64,000 bases of DNA from Capronia americana (taxonomy: Eukaryota > Ascomycota > Eurotiomycetes > Chaetothyriales > Herpotrichiellaceae), in NCBI GenBank assembly GCA_016110215.1, contig JADWQD010000017.1, forward strand, positions 248,001-312,000, given 5' to 3'. This document shows positions 1-10,815 of the stretch, one piece after another (the stretch's first letter is position 1; each line of letters opens with the position of its first letter). The notes under the pieces were generated by a model. The model was given only the letters and a program-made list of their open reading frames with translations, did no database searches and was not told the origin of the DNA. Both the position numbers and the translations under genes were made by a program.

Positions 1-24
1 TCTGTATCCAAGCTGTCTGGTGCG

Positions 25-390
25 TTACATCTCCGTTGAGAGTATAGCAGACACCGGCATGGGACGCATGATGTTCTCGTTCCGTAGGTTGATGTCAAAT
101 ACTCGCTGGGTTGCATGGGCGTGGGCGTGAACGGTGAAGAAAGGAAAGTGATAGGTTCGACGGATCCACGAGCATGAAGGGGCGTTATGAAAGTCGAAGT
201 CCTTCAGTCCAATTGTCGTCACTTTATTCCTGAGAGCTTTGGCTATGGCAACAAGGCCAGTCTTCAAATGAGGAAACACGTCTTCGGTTACACCCCCTGA
301 TGCCTCGGTTGCGTCGATGATGTATTGGCGAAACATCGGCCACAACCGGAAAGCGTTGCAGCGGCATCCTTGTCCAATGGCGCTCACCAT
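25..390 (-). CDS. Unrecognised ORF at window edge, possibly noise
   Basis: This 121-codon frame opens with ATG and closes with a stop. I do not recognise the translation. It shows no clear domain, signal peptide or membrane segment, only an alternating His-Ala stretch near its middle (VHAHAHATQ). It lies next to the window edge, so it could be a 3' exon of a gene that continues elsewhere or a chance frame. A second overlapping minus-strand frame at 224-481 is equally unrecognisable. I list it only because nothing else explains the first 900 bases. Confidence 0.2.
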   Translation of the reverse strand: MVSAIGQGCRCNAFRLWPMFRQYIIDATEASGGVTEDVFPHLKTGLVAIAKALRNKVTTIGLKDFDFHNAPSCSWIRRTYHFPFFTVHAHAHATQRVFDINLRNENIMRPMPVSAILSTEM

Positions 391-933
391 ACGAAGTATG
401 TGTCAAGGACCCTGCACGGCCTCTTATCAGTTTCACTGGTGGCTTGCGCAACCTATTTCCGTCAGGTAACGCCGCTGCCATAGGCGAAGAGGCTTGACAT
501 ATCTTGTTCAGCAGCGGTCAGCATATCCGAATCTGTCGTACGATGATGCGGTGTAATCGAGGCTAATCTTGCATGTGCACGCCCCTGTTTCCACCCACAC
601 ATACATTGGAATGTTCCGTGCCAGCCCGGCACACACATTCAATCCACCTCAGCCAGCCCAAGCCTTGGAGCCTTGTCCCTCCTATCATTTCCGCTACCGC
701 CATCGTATCCTTTATCCTGTGAGTAACAGCTGAACACGCGGCATTTCAGCCCTGTCTACATTTCTATCTCAACTTCTCTAAAACCCCCATCCATCCAGAG
801 AGTACGCCTTTTGCTTTCCCAGACTACAGTTCGCTGTTCCCAGTCAATAATTCAACCTCGTGAGATCCGTCAGCGCCACAGCTCGTGAAAATTGACCGCG
901 TTTCGCCTGCTCGTCCAAGCTCAAACATCCGCT
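391..933. other. Intergenic, 5' region of the 2EXR-like gene
   Basis: No gene seen. The last 250 bases are pyrimidine-rich (runs of CCATCC, CTTCTC), as is common in fungal 5' leaders, and lead into the ATG at 934. No TATA box is obvious. Confidence 0.5.
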
Positions 934-1470
934 ATGGCGGGGATATCTCTTCAGACGCTGCCGCTGGAAATCCGCCTCCAGATATGGTCGTACCTCGTCC
1001 AGCCAACCAAGATATACCCATGTGAGTGCGCTCTCAAAGCCCGGCAGTGCCAGTCTCACCGTCTGGGAGGTTGCTGCCACAACAACTCGACCTACGAACA
1101 CTGCGACAACCGCGTGCTGCGCGTCAGCCGACAAATCTTCGCCGAAGTCCAGCCACTGGCCCAGCACGCGGCGAAAGAGCGCACATTCATGCTCTGCAAC
1201 AATCTCTGCTTGGACAATTTCTTCAAGGCGCTCGACCAAAGGGACTGGAAATGGGTCAAGCACCTCAAGGTCGATCTGTTCGTCGGCTGGGGCAGCGACA
1301 GCCAGGACGACTGGTTTCTCTGCCAGATGCATCGCTGGGCCCGAAGATACGTGGCGGGCACGCTGAGCAAGTACGACCAAGGCCGGGATTTGACGATCCA
1401 GCCTGCCACCGAGGCCAGGGAGGACACGGAAGGCCGGCGGACCCTTACTGTCGACATCTATCTGGCTTGA
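934..1470 (+). CDS. 2EXR/F-box-like domain protein
   Basis: A 178-residue protein. The ATG at 934 gives MAGISLQTLPLEIRLQIWSY. The LPLEIRLQIWSYL segment is the signature start of the fungal 2EXR/F-box-like family, in which a short helical motif is followed by a region containing the 'LRVSRQIFAEVQPL' type helix, seen here around residues 65-80. Family members are numerous in Pezizomycotina and mostly of unknown function; some may act as ubiquitin-ligase adaptors, but that is inference. Several cysteines (CECALKARQC, GGCCHN) lie between the two motifs. The frame extends 14 codons upstream without an ATG, which decides the start. The gene is GC-rich at third positions, producing long antisense frames that are artefacts. 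Confidence 0.7.
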   Translation: MAGISLQTLPLEIRLQIWSYLVQPTKIYPCECALKARQCQSHRLGGCCHNNSTYEHCDNRVLRVSRQIFAEVQPLAQHAAKERTFMLCNNLCLDNFFKALDQRDWKWVKHLKVDLFVGWGSDSQDDWFLCQMHRWARRYVAGTLSKYDQGRDLTIQPATEAREDTEGRRTLTVDIYLA

Positions 1471-2811
1471 GAGGGAGAGCGAGAGAGAGAGGCGACGGCG
1501 GCGACGCGCACATTCAACTGTCTCGGTCTCGGTCCCGATCCCGATCCCGGTTCCGCGGGCTTCAAAACGACTTCTCGTCATCAGTTCCCACAGCGTGCAC
1601 TTACTCATTGTCCGACCATCGGATTCATATCAAACAGAGTGATGACCACATCTCATGCAATTGCGCTTGGCATTATTGCCACCACGCGCCGAAGCTATCC
1701 GACAGTCGGGACCTGCGCACCTTCGGCCCTCGAATGCAAAGTTTACGACAAAGAGTGCAGGAGAAATGTGACGATATGGCAAGATAACCCGCCAAAACAC
1801 AGCGTGTCAGCACCAGCAGAAATTCGGGTCCGGCGAATCTCTAGGCCGGAAATCCTACGGAGTAACCCCCATTCGCCGTGCCCGACGTGCCCAACGTAGT
1901 ACTGGACTAGGCTTACATAACCGCCTAACCCACTCCCTACTCACCGACTACTGGGCGTTTCGGCGACTCTTATCAGCACGTGCAAACAATCTTACTACGA
2001 GTCAGCGAGCTGCCCGACTTACCACGACGATTGCCTCCATCACTTCCTGCCGGCTCAACATTCCAGGTTCAATGCAACCAAACCAACCGGTTCGCTCATC
2101 TGACATCCTATCCTATCCTATCCTCAAGCAGCAGCAGCAGCAGCAGATGCTTACTCTTACCCACTTTGTAAGAGATTGGACACATTTATGCATTTCTCCT
2201 GCAATAGCACGGGGTCGTTCTTTCAGCCACCCTGGGCTGCAGACACGGAAATAATACAGCACGCAGCCTCGCCGGCCCCAAAGGCACCGGCTACCTCCTT
2301 GAGCAGATATTCAGCAGATTGGGCCTGCTGTGTGCGACAGACATAGTAACATACAGAAGCACACCAGGGTGATACCATGCTCGTCAAGCAGGATGAGCAC
2401 TAAGTACCGGAGTTGCTTCATCCTATGCAGAGAAGATCACTGCTCCTCCAATCCACCCATGCAAGCCCAAGGCGAATGCGACCTTACCTTGACATTCCTA
2501 GGGATCATTCCCACAAAGATGCGCAGCACATAACACTTTATTTCTTACATTCTTCCTGATCTGGCAGAGTAGGTGGGATAGTAGTGGAGGTGGGTTTCTA
2601 TGCATGCACAATTAAGACACACACTCACACCGCTGAGCATGCTCTCATGCGCCGTGCCGTGTCTTGTCGTCGATCTGAATTCTAATTTACAGACCGCATG
2701 CATGTCGAATTCGATCTCGAATTCGACCCCAGACCTCAAATTTAGAAATCGCCACGGACATCGACATTGAGATCGACATCGCCAACGGCCCGTACACAGA
2801 GAGAGACCAAC
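1471..2811. other. Intergenic with simple repeats
   Basis: No gene recognised. The stretch holds purine tracts just after the stop codon (GAGAGGGAGAGCGAGAGAGA), a short TCTCGG/TCCCGA tandem near 1520-1550, an ATCCT tandem followed by a CAG run at 2105-2146, and the nonamer TACGGAGTA at 1856-1864. Short frames (for example 1639-1899) look like noise. Confidence 0.5.
2105..2146. repeat. ATCCT tandem followed by CAG microsatellite
   Basis: Four ATCCT units (2105-2124) are followed within three bases by about six and a half CAG/AGC units (2127-2146). It is noncoding and lies between two genes. Confidence 0.9.
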
Positions 2812-3600
2812 ATGAAACCCGATCCAGAGACGCAACCGACGCAAACGACACAACCGACACAACCAACACAACCCGCCCTCCCAACCACGATACAAACCGA
2901 CCGCCTGATCCTGCGCCTCTTCGACCCCTCCCAACCCGCCGACTACGCGGCCGTCCTCTCCATCTACGACAGCCCCTACGCCCACCGCACGGTCGGCAAC
3001 ATCGGCCTCACGACGCGCGAAGACGTCGACAACCGATGCCGCAGGTTCGATTTGCGGCCGACGCGCTCTCCCTCCTGCTCCTCCTTCCCCACCCCCACCC
3101 ACCCCTGGCACCTCGTCTACCTCCGCGGCAACAAGCCCGACAGGCCCGACAGGCCCGAAGACAACACTCCGAGTATGGTGCTCATAGGCCTGACGTCCCT
3201 CTTCCTCCGACACCCCGTCCCCAGCCCGGATCTGGGATACTTCATCCAAGAAGAATACACGGGCAAAGGGTACGCGACCGAGGCGGGCAAGGCCGCGCTG
3301 AAGTGGTGGACCGAGGAGATGGGCGTGCGGGATATCTGGGCGGGCACGATGGATACGAACCACGCGAGTCAGAGGGTGGCCCGGAAGATTGGCTTCGTGG
3401 ACGGCGGCGTGCTCAGGCTGTTGGTCGCGGATGGGGTGGTCATGGAAGGGAGGGCTTTTGTGCAGCCCGGGATGGGGAAGTGGTTGGACGGCGTGGTGGT
3501 TGTGGATGTGAGGCAGAGGGAGGGTGTGAGTATGGAGGTGAGTAAAGACAGTAACGAGTGCGGGAGTGCGGGAGAGACAGTGACAGATGAGGGTGGCTAA
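2812..3600 (+). CDS. GNAT-family N-acetyltransferase (RimJ-like)
   Basis: A 262-residue protein, single exon. After a low-complexity Thr-Gln-Pro leader (residues 6-25, repeated QPT units) comes the typical RimJ/Acetyltransf_3 start TDRLILRLFDPSQPADY. The acetyl-CoA-binding core is visible as LGYFIQEEYTGKGYATEA, where the Q/R-x-x-G-x-G/A loop is GKGYAT, followed by the NHASQRVARKIGF helix and strand typical of motif B. Substrate is unknown; relatives acetylate protein N-termini or small molecules. A Pro/Asp/Arg-rich insertion (around residues 100-122, DRPDRP) is unusual. The longer frame upstream begins with a non-ATG codon, so the ATG at 2812 is chosen. The C-terminal 35 residues are hydrophilic and not conserved. 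Confidence 0.8.
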   Translation: MKPDPETQPTQTTQPTQPTQPALPTTIQTDRLILRLFDPSQPADYAAVLSIYDSPYAHRTVGNIGLTTREDVDNRCRRFDLRPTRSPSCSSFPTPTHPWHLVYLRGNKPDRPDRPEDNTPSMVLIGLTSLFLRHPVPSPDLGYFIQEEYTGKGYATEAGKAALKWWTEEMGVRDIWAGTMDTNHASQRVARKIGFVDGGVLRLLVADGVVMEGRAFVQPGMGKWLDGVVVVDVRQREGVSMEVSKDSNECGSAGETVTDEGG

Positions 3601-4109
3601 CAGATGGCCGCTGCTCAATAGTCCCGCTTGCTGTGCTCGCTTGCTTATGATGAAGATCTCATATGTACTGTACTGCCCTCGAACTAGACTGTCTAGACTA
3701 TTCTGAAAAGCATTCTCCGTCTCGCAAAGTTCAAGTTAATAGCTCAGCTATGTATCTTATGCTTCGAACCAATCAATACCAATGTCAACTCAAACACCGA
3801 CGCCATTTCTGCTCCTTCAACCCAATCCAACCACAACCTCAACTCGTCACCGTCATCGTCATGGTCTTGTCCGTTCTGTCCCGTTCAAATCTGCTGGTTC
3901 CCCAACCTCGTTCCGACCAGAACACCTGGGTCGTGTTGATGAGCTGGCTGAGCTGGACTGGACCGTGCTCCACTGGTTGCTCGCTCGCTCGGGCAGCCAG
4001 CCGTCCAAAGACATCTGAACTGCCTAGTCATCCATTGGATGAGAGCTGTCGGTTGGCACGTCGCATCTCTCGTTGCACGTGACATGATAGCCATGTTTGC
4101 GGGATGCTT
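3601..4109. other. Intergenic between convergent genes
   Basis: The 3' flanks of the acetyltransferase and transhydrogenase genes. No gene seen; small frames at 3663-4082 carry no recognisable domain. A CACGTG-like palindrome occurs at about 4077, but in a 3' region it is unlikely to matter. Confidence 0.5.
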
Positions 4110-7100
4110 TTACACGTGGAATTGGGCCTTGTACCGCGTCTCAAGCGCCGCCTTGAGAGCATCGCACGTCTGCTTCGCGTCGCCGAATAGCATTCTCGTG
4201 CCGGGCATGTAGAACATGGGGTTGGGAACGTCAGCTGTGAACACGACCGGTCAGTATTAAACTTTTTCATCTGCGCGCAGGCTCGACCGTGATTTGGAAC
4301 TCACCATATCCACTGCTCATTCCTCTCTTCATGACCACCACGGTTTTACTCTTCCAGGCATGCAACACGGGCATGCCCGCAATGGGACTTCCGGGTTCCA
4401 AAGCAATCGGGTTGACTGTGTCATTCGCGCCAATCACCAATGTTAGGTCCGTTTCGGGGAAGTCGTCGTTGATCTCGTCCATCTCAAGCACAATATCGTA
4501 CGGCACACTTGCCTCGGCCAAGAGCACATTGCACTGGCCCGGCATTCTGCCAGCAACAGGATGGATCGCGAATCGCACCCGGACGCCCTTGGAGCGCAAC
4601 AAGGCGACCATCTCTGCAATGGCATATTGCGCTTTCGCTACGGCCATACCGTATCCAACCACAATGATGACGGATTCCGCTGACGCCAAGGCATCGACCG
4701 TCTCTTCCACTGTGGTCTTTGTGACGGTGCCGGTGATTTCCTTACCCGCGTCCTGGTTGATGGGCGCAATGCCGCCGAAGAGGACGTTCGTGAGGGAGCG
4801 GTTCATCGCCACGCACATAATGTACGAAAGGATGGAACCGCTGACGCCGATCAGAGAGCCCACCGTTAACAATAAGGGGTTATCCAACATGAATCCTTCC
4901 GCGACAAGCGCAAAGCCTGAGTAAGCGTTCAGAACCGTAATGACCACGGGCATGTCTGCACCTCCAATAGCCGCTGTGGTGGTATAGCCCTGTGTGAAAC
5001 TGAGAGCGGCGTTTGCGGAGAGACACACCGCAGCTATGGCGGGGGCGCCGGGAGCCATAGTCACGAACGCCCCCATCGTGCCTGCATTGGCGGCTAACAG
5101 ACTTGAGTTGATAATATGACGACCTGGAAGTATCGTGGGCCTAGACGACATTCGCCCTGCAAGTTTCATAAAGGCAACTAAAGAGCCTGTGAATGTGACG
5201 CCTCCTGCGACCGGTTAGACGGCGGTTACACTATTAGCCCAGGCGGGCAGGACTCACCGATTAGAACACCTAGGTACGCCGTGACCATATGCAGAGTCGA
5301 AATATGCGATACGTCGGCCAGCACACTGCCAATGCTGGTGAGAACAGCAGCGAGACCGACGACGGAATGCAGAGCCGCAACCGTCTGAGGGAGCTCTGTT
5401 GGGGTGATACGTCGACCGATCAGGGCACCAACGATACCACCGATGGTTGCGATCACACCAAATTGAGTCAAGACTTCTGGAGAGAAGCCTACAGCGCCCA
5501 GGGAAGCAATGATACCGGCAAGAACACCCAGGATTCCAAGTAGGTTGCCCGTGCGAGCTGTTGCTTGAGAAGCGAGGCCTTGGATGGATCCTGTAGATCA
5601 GATGTCAGCATAGTACGCAGGAGCTGGCAGGACCAGAGATATTCCCCAAACTCACCGATACACAGAAGACTGCTGACCAGGTAGCCAGCCTGCACAAGCC
5701 CAGCCATGCCTGTGCTAGCCGCCACAATAAAGCCACCTCCAAAAAGCGCACCGGGAATGGCATACAGCCACGGATATTCAGGCGGATCTGTCGGACGCTT
5801 GAACATATCCAACATGCGCTTGGTGATGACAAACCCGCCCGAAACATTGACGAAGGCGAGCAACACTGACAAGGCACCCATGGCTTGAGGCAGAGTTTCG
5901 GGCACATATCCTCCACCCATGATGAAGAAGCCGCCCACCCCCACGATGCCAGAAATGGCGTTGGTGACGCTCATTAGGGGTGAATGAAGCGCGGGGATGA
6001 CACCCCAGACTGACCGATATCCGATTAAACCAGCAAGCCCGGCAGTGAATGCGCTTCCCATGAACAAGGGCGAAGTGAGTTTGCCGAGGGCAAGAGCGCC
6101 GCTCATGCCAGCAGCCACAGCTGCCACTTGCCGAGTTTGAGCTTGCCACGGAGTCAATTCAACAGGCTTGGGCTCCTCGTGATGCTGTTGTTGCGGAGTT
6201 GGGGGCGGAGCAGGTCGTGGAGCAGGAGGTATGATTTCGCCCTTGTGCGTGACAATAGAGCCTCGGACGACTTCATCTTCCAGGTCAACACCAAACGAGT
6301 TTTCCTTGGGAGCCATAGATAGAAGGAACTTGGTGATGTTGTTCGAGTACAGGCTGGCAGATTGCGTGGGCAGGCGAGACGGGAAATCCTTGTAACCAAT
6401 GATAGTGACATGGTTGTGCACGATGAGTTTCCCCGGCTGGGTGACTTCGCAATTTCCACCACCTTCTGCTGCCAGGTCGACGATTACAGAGCCAGGTTTC
6501 ATGGCGCTCACCATCTTCTCCGTGATGAGCTTTGGCGAAGGTCTCCCGGGAATGGCAGCAGTCGTGATCACGATGTCCACTTCCTGGCATTGCTCCATGA
6601 ACAATTTCATCTCCGCCTCGATGAACTCCTTGGACATTTCCTTGCTGTAGCCACCCGCGGCGCCGCCCTCTTCCTTGATGCTGACTTCAAGAAAATCAGC
6701 ACCCAGAGATTGTACCTGTTCACGAGCGGCAGAGCGGGTGTCGAAGCCGCGCACAATGGCACCAAGTCGGCGTGCGGTCGTGATGGCACTCAAGCCAGCA
6801 ACACCAGCCCCAATGACCAGTACCTTCGATGGAGGAATCTTGCCTGCAGCGGTGACCTGACCAGTCAGGAAACGACCGTAGTGGTTAGATGCCTCCAGCA
6901 CAGCTTTGTAACCGGCAATGTTTGCCATTGAACTCAGCGCGTCAAACGCCTGCGCACGGGATATTCTGGGAATCATGTCCATGGCAAAAGCAGTCACACG
7001 GCGGGAAGCAAGGGCTTCGACGAGCGGCCTGTTTTGCATTGGCTGAATGAATGAGATCAAGGTGGTTCCTTCCTTCATGTTAGGAATTTCGCTGTCAATG

Positions 7101-7605
7101 TTGGGGGCCCGGACTTTGAGCAGGATATCGCTCTCCGACCAGACGGTTTGGCGGTCAACCACGGTGGCGCCGACATGCTCATAGACCTCATCCGTGAACT
7201 CGGCTTCATTGCCAGCACCTCGCTCAACGAGGACTCGGGAGAAGCCTTTCTTCAAGAGCAGCGGGATGTTCTGAGGCGCGACCGCGACGCGTCTTTCACC
7301 CTCAAAGGTCTCTGCCGGGACACCAATTGTGAGTTCCGAGTAAGGGATACTACTAGCTGGTAGTTCGGATTTCTGTCTCGACCATAACGTGACTGCTCGA
7401 GGCGCCAGCCGGATGAGACTTTTGTGCTGATGTTGCTGTGTGTAGCTGAGCGGAACCCGGCCGCTGGAAGATGCCCGCACATGTCTCCTCGCGTGGCGGC
7501 TCTGCCGCACACAACCATAGATGGCGCCTAGACTGGGAACTATCTCGACTCGTCAGCGCGAAGCACGATACCTCGAGGATGGTTGCGTCGCTCAGCATTG
7601 AGCAT
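4110..7605 (-). CDS. NAD(P) transhydrogenase, mitochondrial (fused alpha-beta)
   Basis: A proton-translocating transhydrogenase of the inner mitochondrial membrane that couples the proton gradient to NADPH formation from NADH. Proposed exons on the minus strand are 7572-7605, 5656-7527, 5258-5590, 4305-5204 and 4110-4234; the four introns are 44, 65, 53 and 70 nt. The model gives 1087 residues, the usual size for fungal fused enzymes. An Arg-rich presequence comes first. The NAD-binding dI follows (GVPAETFEGERRVA, VIGAGVAGLSAI, VDLAAEGGGNCEVTQPGK), then membrane segments, then the beta-type membrane domain (LTQFGVIATIGGIVGAL, ITPTELPQTVAALHS). The last part is the NADP-binding dIII (VVGYGMAVAKAQY, HPVAGRMPGQCNVLLAEA, GANDTVNPIA, SGYADVPNPMFY). 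Introns 2-4 are firm because splicing restores family sequence (LLCIG|SIQGLASQATARTG; LGVLIG|GVTFTGS; SGY|ADVPNP). The first exon is tentative: the main frame has no ATG before dI, so a short ATG exon is required. Confidence 0.9.
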
Positions 7606-8519
7606 GTACCTGGCTCTTTGAGGCTGAAGCAGCCGTTGGCAGATAGTTTAAGCGACAGACATCGGGTGGTTAAGGAGGCGTGAGCCATCCTGTTGGCTGT
7701 ACTAGGCGGTCCTCACCGCCTAAAACTCGATAAGAACCTTGCACTGTCCGATCTCGAGCTGCAGATGACCGGGATGACCTGCATGTCAGAATACGACGCG
7801 CCCGATTGAAGGTCCAAGCTCTATTGCATGCTTTCGAGGCACGGAGACAAATGTGCGTCGTGTCGTGGACGGTACCACCAAGAGGAGCAGGAGATTTGGA
7901 GGGCAAGATGAGAAAAGTAACGTGGCAGGCGCGCCGGTCGAGAGACCAATTTGTCCAGTAGCGACCAAGCAGGAAACGCAGCACTCATCGGGAGCGGGAC
8001 ATGCAGACAATGCCGAGGAAGTAATGGCACCTGATGAGCTGTGGTGATCCGGGCTTGAAACGCGCATAAAGCCGCCTGTGCATAGTTGCAGTCATTGATC
8101 GCGATTTGCGCCATCGACTCTGCCCCTCCATCGTGGGGTTCCTGTTGATGTGACTCCGGGGGTGTGGAGCTGGGGGAGTTGGGGATGAGAAATGCTCCGA
8201 GCCCCGCCGGTCGGTGTGGGATGAGCAGCAGACTCGCCACAAAGACGCAAGCGCTAATATACGGGGGGTTGTAGGTCGTGTCAAGCTATGCGGACTATCC
8301 ATCAATATAACGTGGTCACCCATGTGAGACCGTCCGGGCGTCCGAGTAGCAGAAAAAGGATGGTGAGCATTGCGGCCCTGAAAGACTCCATGGAAGAATG
8401 TCAAGAAGCATGGGACAGGTAGCGATCATTTACGAACTGGGACCTGGCGGGCGAGATGTTCTGATTCTCATGATTGATGCTGCGATAAAGCAAGCTTCGC
8501 AACATGATCGAAGCCGTCC
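7606..8519. other. Intergenic; upstream of transhydrogenase
   Basis: Promoter side of the transhydrogenase and 3' side of the next minus-strand gene. Overlapping frames here on both strands have no recognisable domain. No TATA box or repeat stands out. Confidence 0.45.
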
Positions 8520-9197
8520 TCAGCCATGCGCGTCCAACTCATGATCCATCCCAGCGATCGGCTCCAGAAACCCTCGGAAGGTCGTCTGGGTTACTTCCCA
8601 GTCCTTCTCGAAATCGTCCTTGTCCTCCTGGTGTTGTGCAACGCCCTTTGTAGTCGCCATGACACCCTCACCGTCAGCATAGCCGACGCCGTTGTTGCAG
8701 CTCTTCTCCTTAATATCCAAGGTCCATCTCATCCCAAAGCCCTTCGCGTTCCTGATCTCGTACACCGCTAGGCCATGATGCAAAAGCATGACATTCTTCC
8801 ACACGGCCTCGGCGAGCATCTGCTCAAGTATCTGCCGCGCGACCTCGGTCTTATTCTCGTTGCTACCCTTTGGCATAGTCCAGAAAGGATGAGTCCGACC
8901 ATGCTCAGAGGACGCTCCCCCACGTTCGAAGTGTTTGCATAGGGCAACAGCACCAGAAGACATGCGTGTTTTAGGCCGGGGAGGGGCGTTGAATGTCTCG
9001 CGGAGAACTGAATCTGGTGGAGGCAGGAGGAATAGAGTTCCCTTTGTCCTCACCAAGCCAGCGTCACGGTAGGCTCTCTCGCGCTCGAGGGGGTCGGCGG
9101 ACCATGGAAGGAGTAGCGAGGAATACATGCTGGCCCCGGTTATCTTTCCAGTGTGATGGCGTGTCAAGGCGCGAGACGACGTACAAGCCTGGAGCAT
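8520..9197 (-). CDS. Conserved fungal protein of unknown function
   Basis: A 225-residue protein, ATG at 9197, single exon. It has the look of a widespread Pezizomycotina family I know only as hypothetical. The conserved parts are the middle (LLPPPDSVLRETFNAPPRP), the SEHGRTHPFWTMPKGSNENK segment, the AVYEIRNAKGFGMRWTLDI strand and the C-terminal TFRGFLEPIAGMDHEL. No transmembrane segment is visible. The N-terminus (MLQACTSSRALTRHHTGK) is basic and hydroxylated and might be a weak mitochondrial signal. A hydrophilic stretch around residues 168-200 is probably a variable loop. Its divergent neighbour, 570 bp away, is the enoyl-CoA hydratase-like gene. Function unknown. Confidence 0.7.
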   Translation of the reverse strand: MLQACTSSRALTRHHTGKITGASMYSSLLLPWSADPLERERAYRDAGLVRTKGTLFLLPPPDSVLRETFNAPPRPKTRMSSGAVALCKHFERGGASSEHGRTHPFWTMPKGSNENKTEVARQILEQMLAEAVWKNVMLLHHGLAVYEIRNAKGFGMRWTLDIKEKSCNNGVGYADGEGVMATTKGVAQHQEDKDDFEKDWEVTQTTFRGFLEPIAGMDHELDAHG

Positions 9198-9767
9198 ATT
9201 AAAAACAATGGCCTGTCTCTTCGCGTTAAGGATATTTCTGCCATGACTACCGAGTATTGCTGTTGGGGACTCAGAGGGGAAGACCTAATATTGAGTCATT
9301 GTGAATAGCAAGGACAAGCTGCACCGCAGGGTTAAGACCCAGATCCAAGTCATTCGGTCCCGGAGTACGGAGTAATATACATCCGGCGCAACTCACTGAA
9401 ATGCTTCTCGCCTTCTGTGGAGGATCCATAAAGCTGTCTTCTGATTGTTAAAGCAGCTGCAGTTGAGCTGCCCGAGGCCTTGTCCCCAGATAGTCCACGG
9501 GCTGTCCCAAATTGCAGCTGCAGAGCCAAGTCCACGAATTAGAGATTTGTCGGTTGCTTGTTCACAAATCAGTTCTAACGCGGTTCCCGAGGTTCGCGAG
9601 GCTGGCGAACACGACGCCATTGGGACTCTGGAGAGCTACTGTACCACGAGCTCTTGGATGCGATGTCAATATCACCTTAACTTGACCGTTCCAGTCTCTT
9701 CAGCTCTATCTCTATTCTATTTCTGCACGAACTGTTAGCCCTCCAGGACACTTCTTGAGCCCTCAAG
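9198..9767. promoter_or_regulatory. Divergent promoter with two CCGAGG elements
   Basis: The intergenic region between the divergent hypothetical gene and the enoyl-CoA hydratase-like gene. Two CCGAGG hexamers are visible at 9472-9477 and 9587-9592, 180-300 bp ahead of the hydratase ATG. CCTCGG/CCGAGG is the established core for the FarA/FarB (CTF1-type) fatty-acid regulators in filamentous fungi. The nonamer TACGGAGTA lies at 9366-9374. The leader just before the ATG is CT-rich. That these sites work here is inference. Confidence 0.45.
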
Positions 9768-10766
9768 ATGCTGCCAGACCCAGTCACAGTGAAGATCCCC
9801 AACTCATACGAGACCCTGCCGGTCAAGGACATCAAGGTCACCCATTACCCCGAAGGTGCTGCCGAAGCTACGCCAGTTGTTTTAGTCACTCTAAATCGCC
9901 CGAAGCAAGGAAATGCCTTCACGGTACAGATGATGCGCGATTTTGAGTTGGTGTACCCAATGTTCGACCTTGATGAAAGAGTCAAATGTGTTGTCATCAC
10001 AGGTGCAGGCAAATTCTTCTGTGCGGGAGCCGACCTCGATATTGGCTTTCCGAGTGGAGGAGAAAGGGAGAGATTGGTGGATCACCGGGATTCGTAGGTG
10101 TAGCTACATGGATTTCCAATAACTGGTTCTGACGTTGGCAGTGGCGGTCGACTGAATCTGTGCATCTATCGCTGTCGCAAACCGACCATTGTCGCTTTGA
10201 ACGGGTCAGCTGTTGGTCTGGGAATGACCTTAGGTTTGTCGGCGGCTATTCGAATCGCTCACGCATCGTCGAAATACGGATTTGTCTTCGCCAGACGTGG
10301 AATCACCATGGAATCCAATTCCTCGTTCTTCCTGCCGAAACTTATTGGCCACAGCAACGCCTTGTATCTCCTCACAACGGGCGATACATACAGGGGCGAC
10401 TCGAAGCATTTCGGAAGCTTATTCCAAGAGGTCATTGAGGATCAAGCGGGAGTGTTGAAGCGAGCCTTGGAGCTCGCAACCACGATTGCGGAAAAGACAA
10501 GCGTGCTCGCAGGCTTCATGAATCGAGAATTGATGTGGAGAGGTAAACTATCGGCCGAAGAAACACACTTGCTTGACAGCGCGGTGCTTTACCACATGTT
10601 CGCCAACCCGGATTGCAAGGAAGGCGTGCAGAGTTTTCTTGAAAAACGTCCTGCGAAATTCTCAGCTACGCTCGAGCAGGACGGACCTCCGCTGTATCCT
10701 TGGTTTGCTGAGGTGGACACAGGATCGAGGCCTAGGGTCGACCTGTCCGGCAAAGCGAAGCTGTGA
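9768..10766 (+). CDS. Peroxisomal enoyl-CoA hydratase/isomerase family protein
   Basis: A crotonase-superfamily enzyme of 316 residues in two exons, 9768-10093 and 10142-10766, separated by a 48-nt intron; splicing rebuilds HRDSGGRLNLCIYRC. The first half has the family start (VLVTLNRPKQGNAFT) and the oxyanion-hole segment GKFFCAGADLDIGF. The second half carries the other oxyanion loop ALNGSAVGLGMTL and the acidic active-site region FARRGITMESNSSFFLPKLIG, in which the Glu of MES sits where hydratases or isomerases keep a catalytic acid. The protein ends in Ala-Lys-Leu, a peroxisomal type-1 signal, so action in the peroxisome is likely. The substrate is unknown; a role in beta-oxidation or in tailoring of an acyl chain are both open. 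It is convergent with an esterase ending in the same tripeptide. Confidence 0.88.
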
Positions 10767-10815
10767 GAACAGGGAGCCGGGCGCCTTGGAACATGGGCAT
10801 AGCCATTAGATGGCA

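Noticed and set aside
844..1608. Long minus-strand frame opposite the 2EXR-like gene
   Set aside because: It is low-complexity (Leu-Ser repeats, Arg runs) and mirrors a GC-rich coding strand; the plus-strand protein has a recognisable domain.
2545..3618. 357-codon minus-strand frame opposite the acetyltransferase
   Set aside because: Antisense artefact of high third-position GC; no domain, while the plus strand is a clear GNAT protein.
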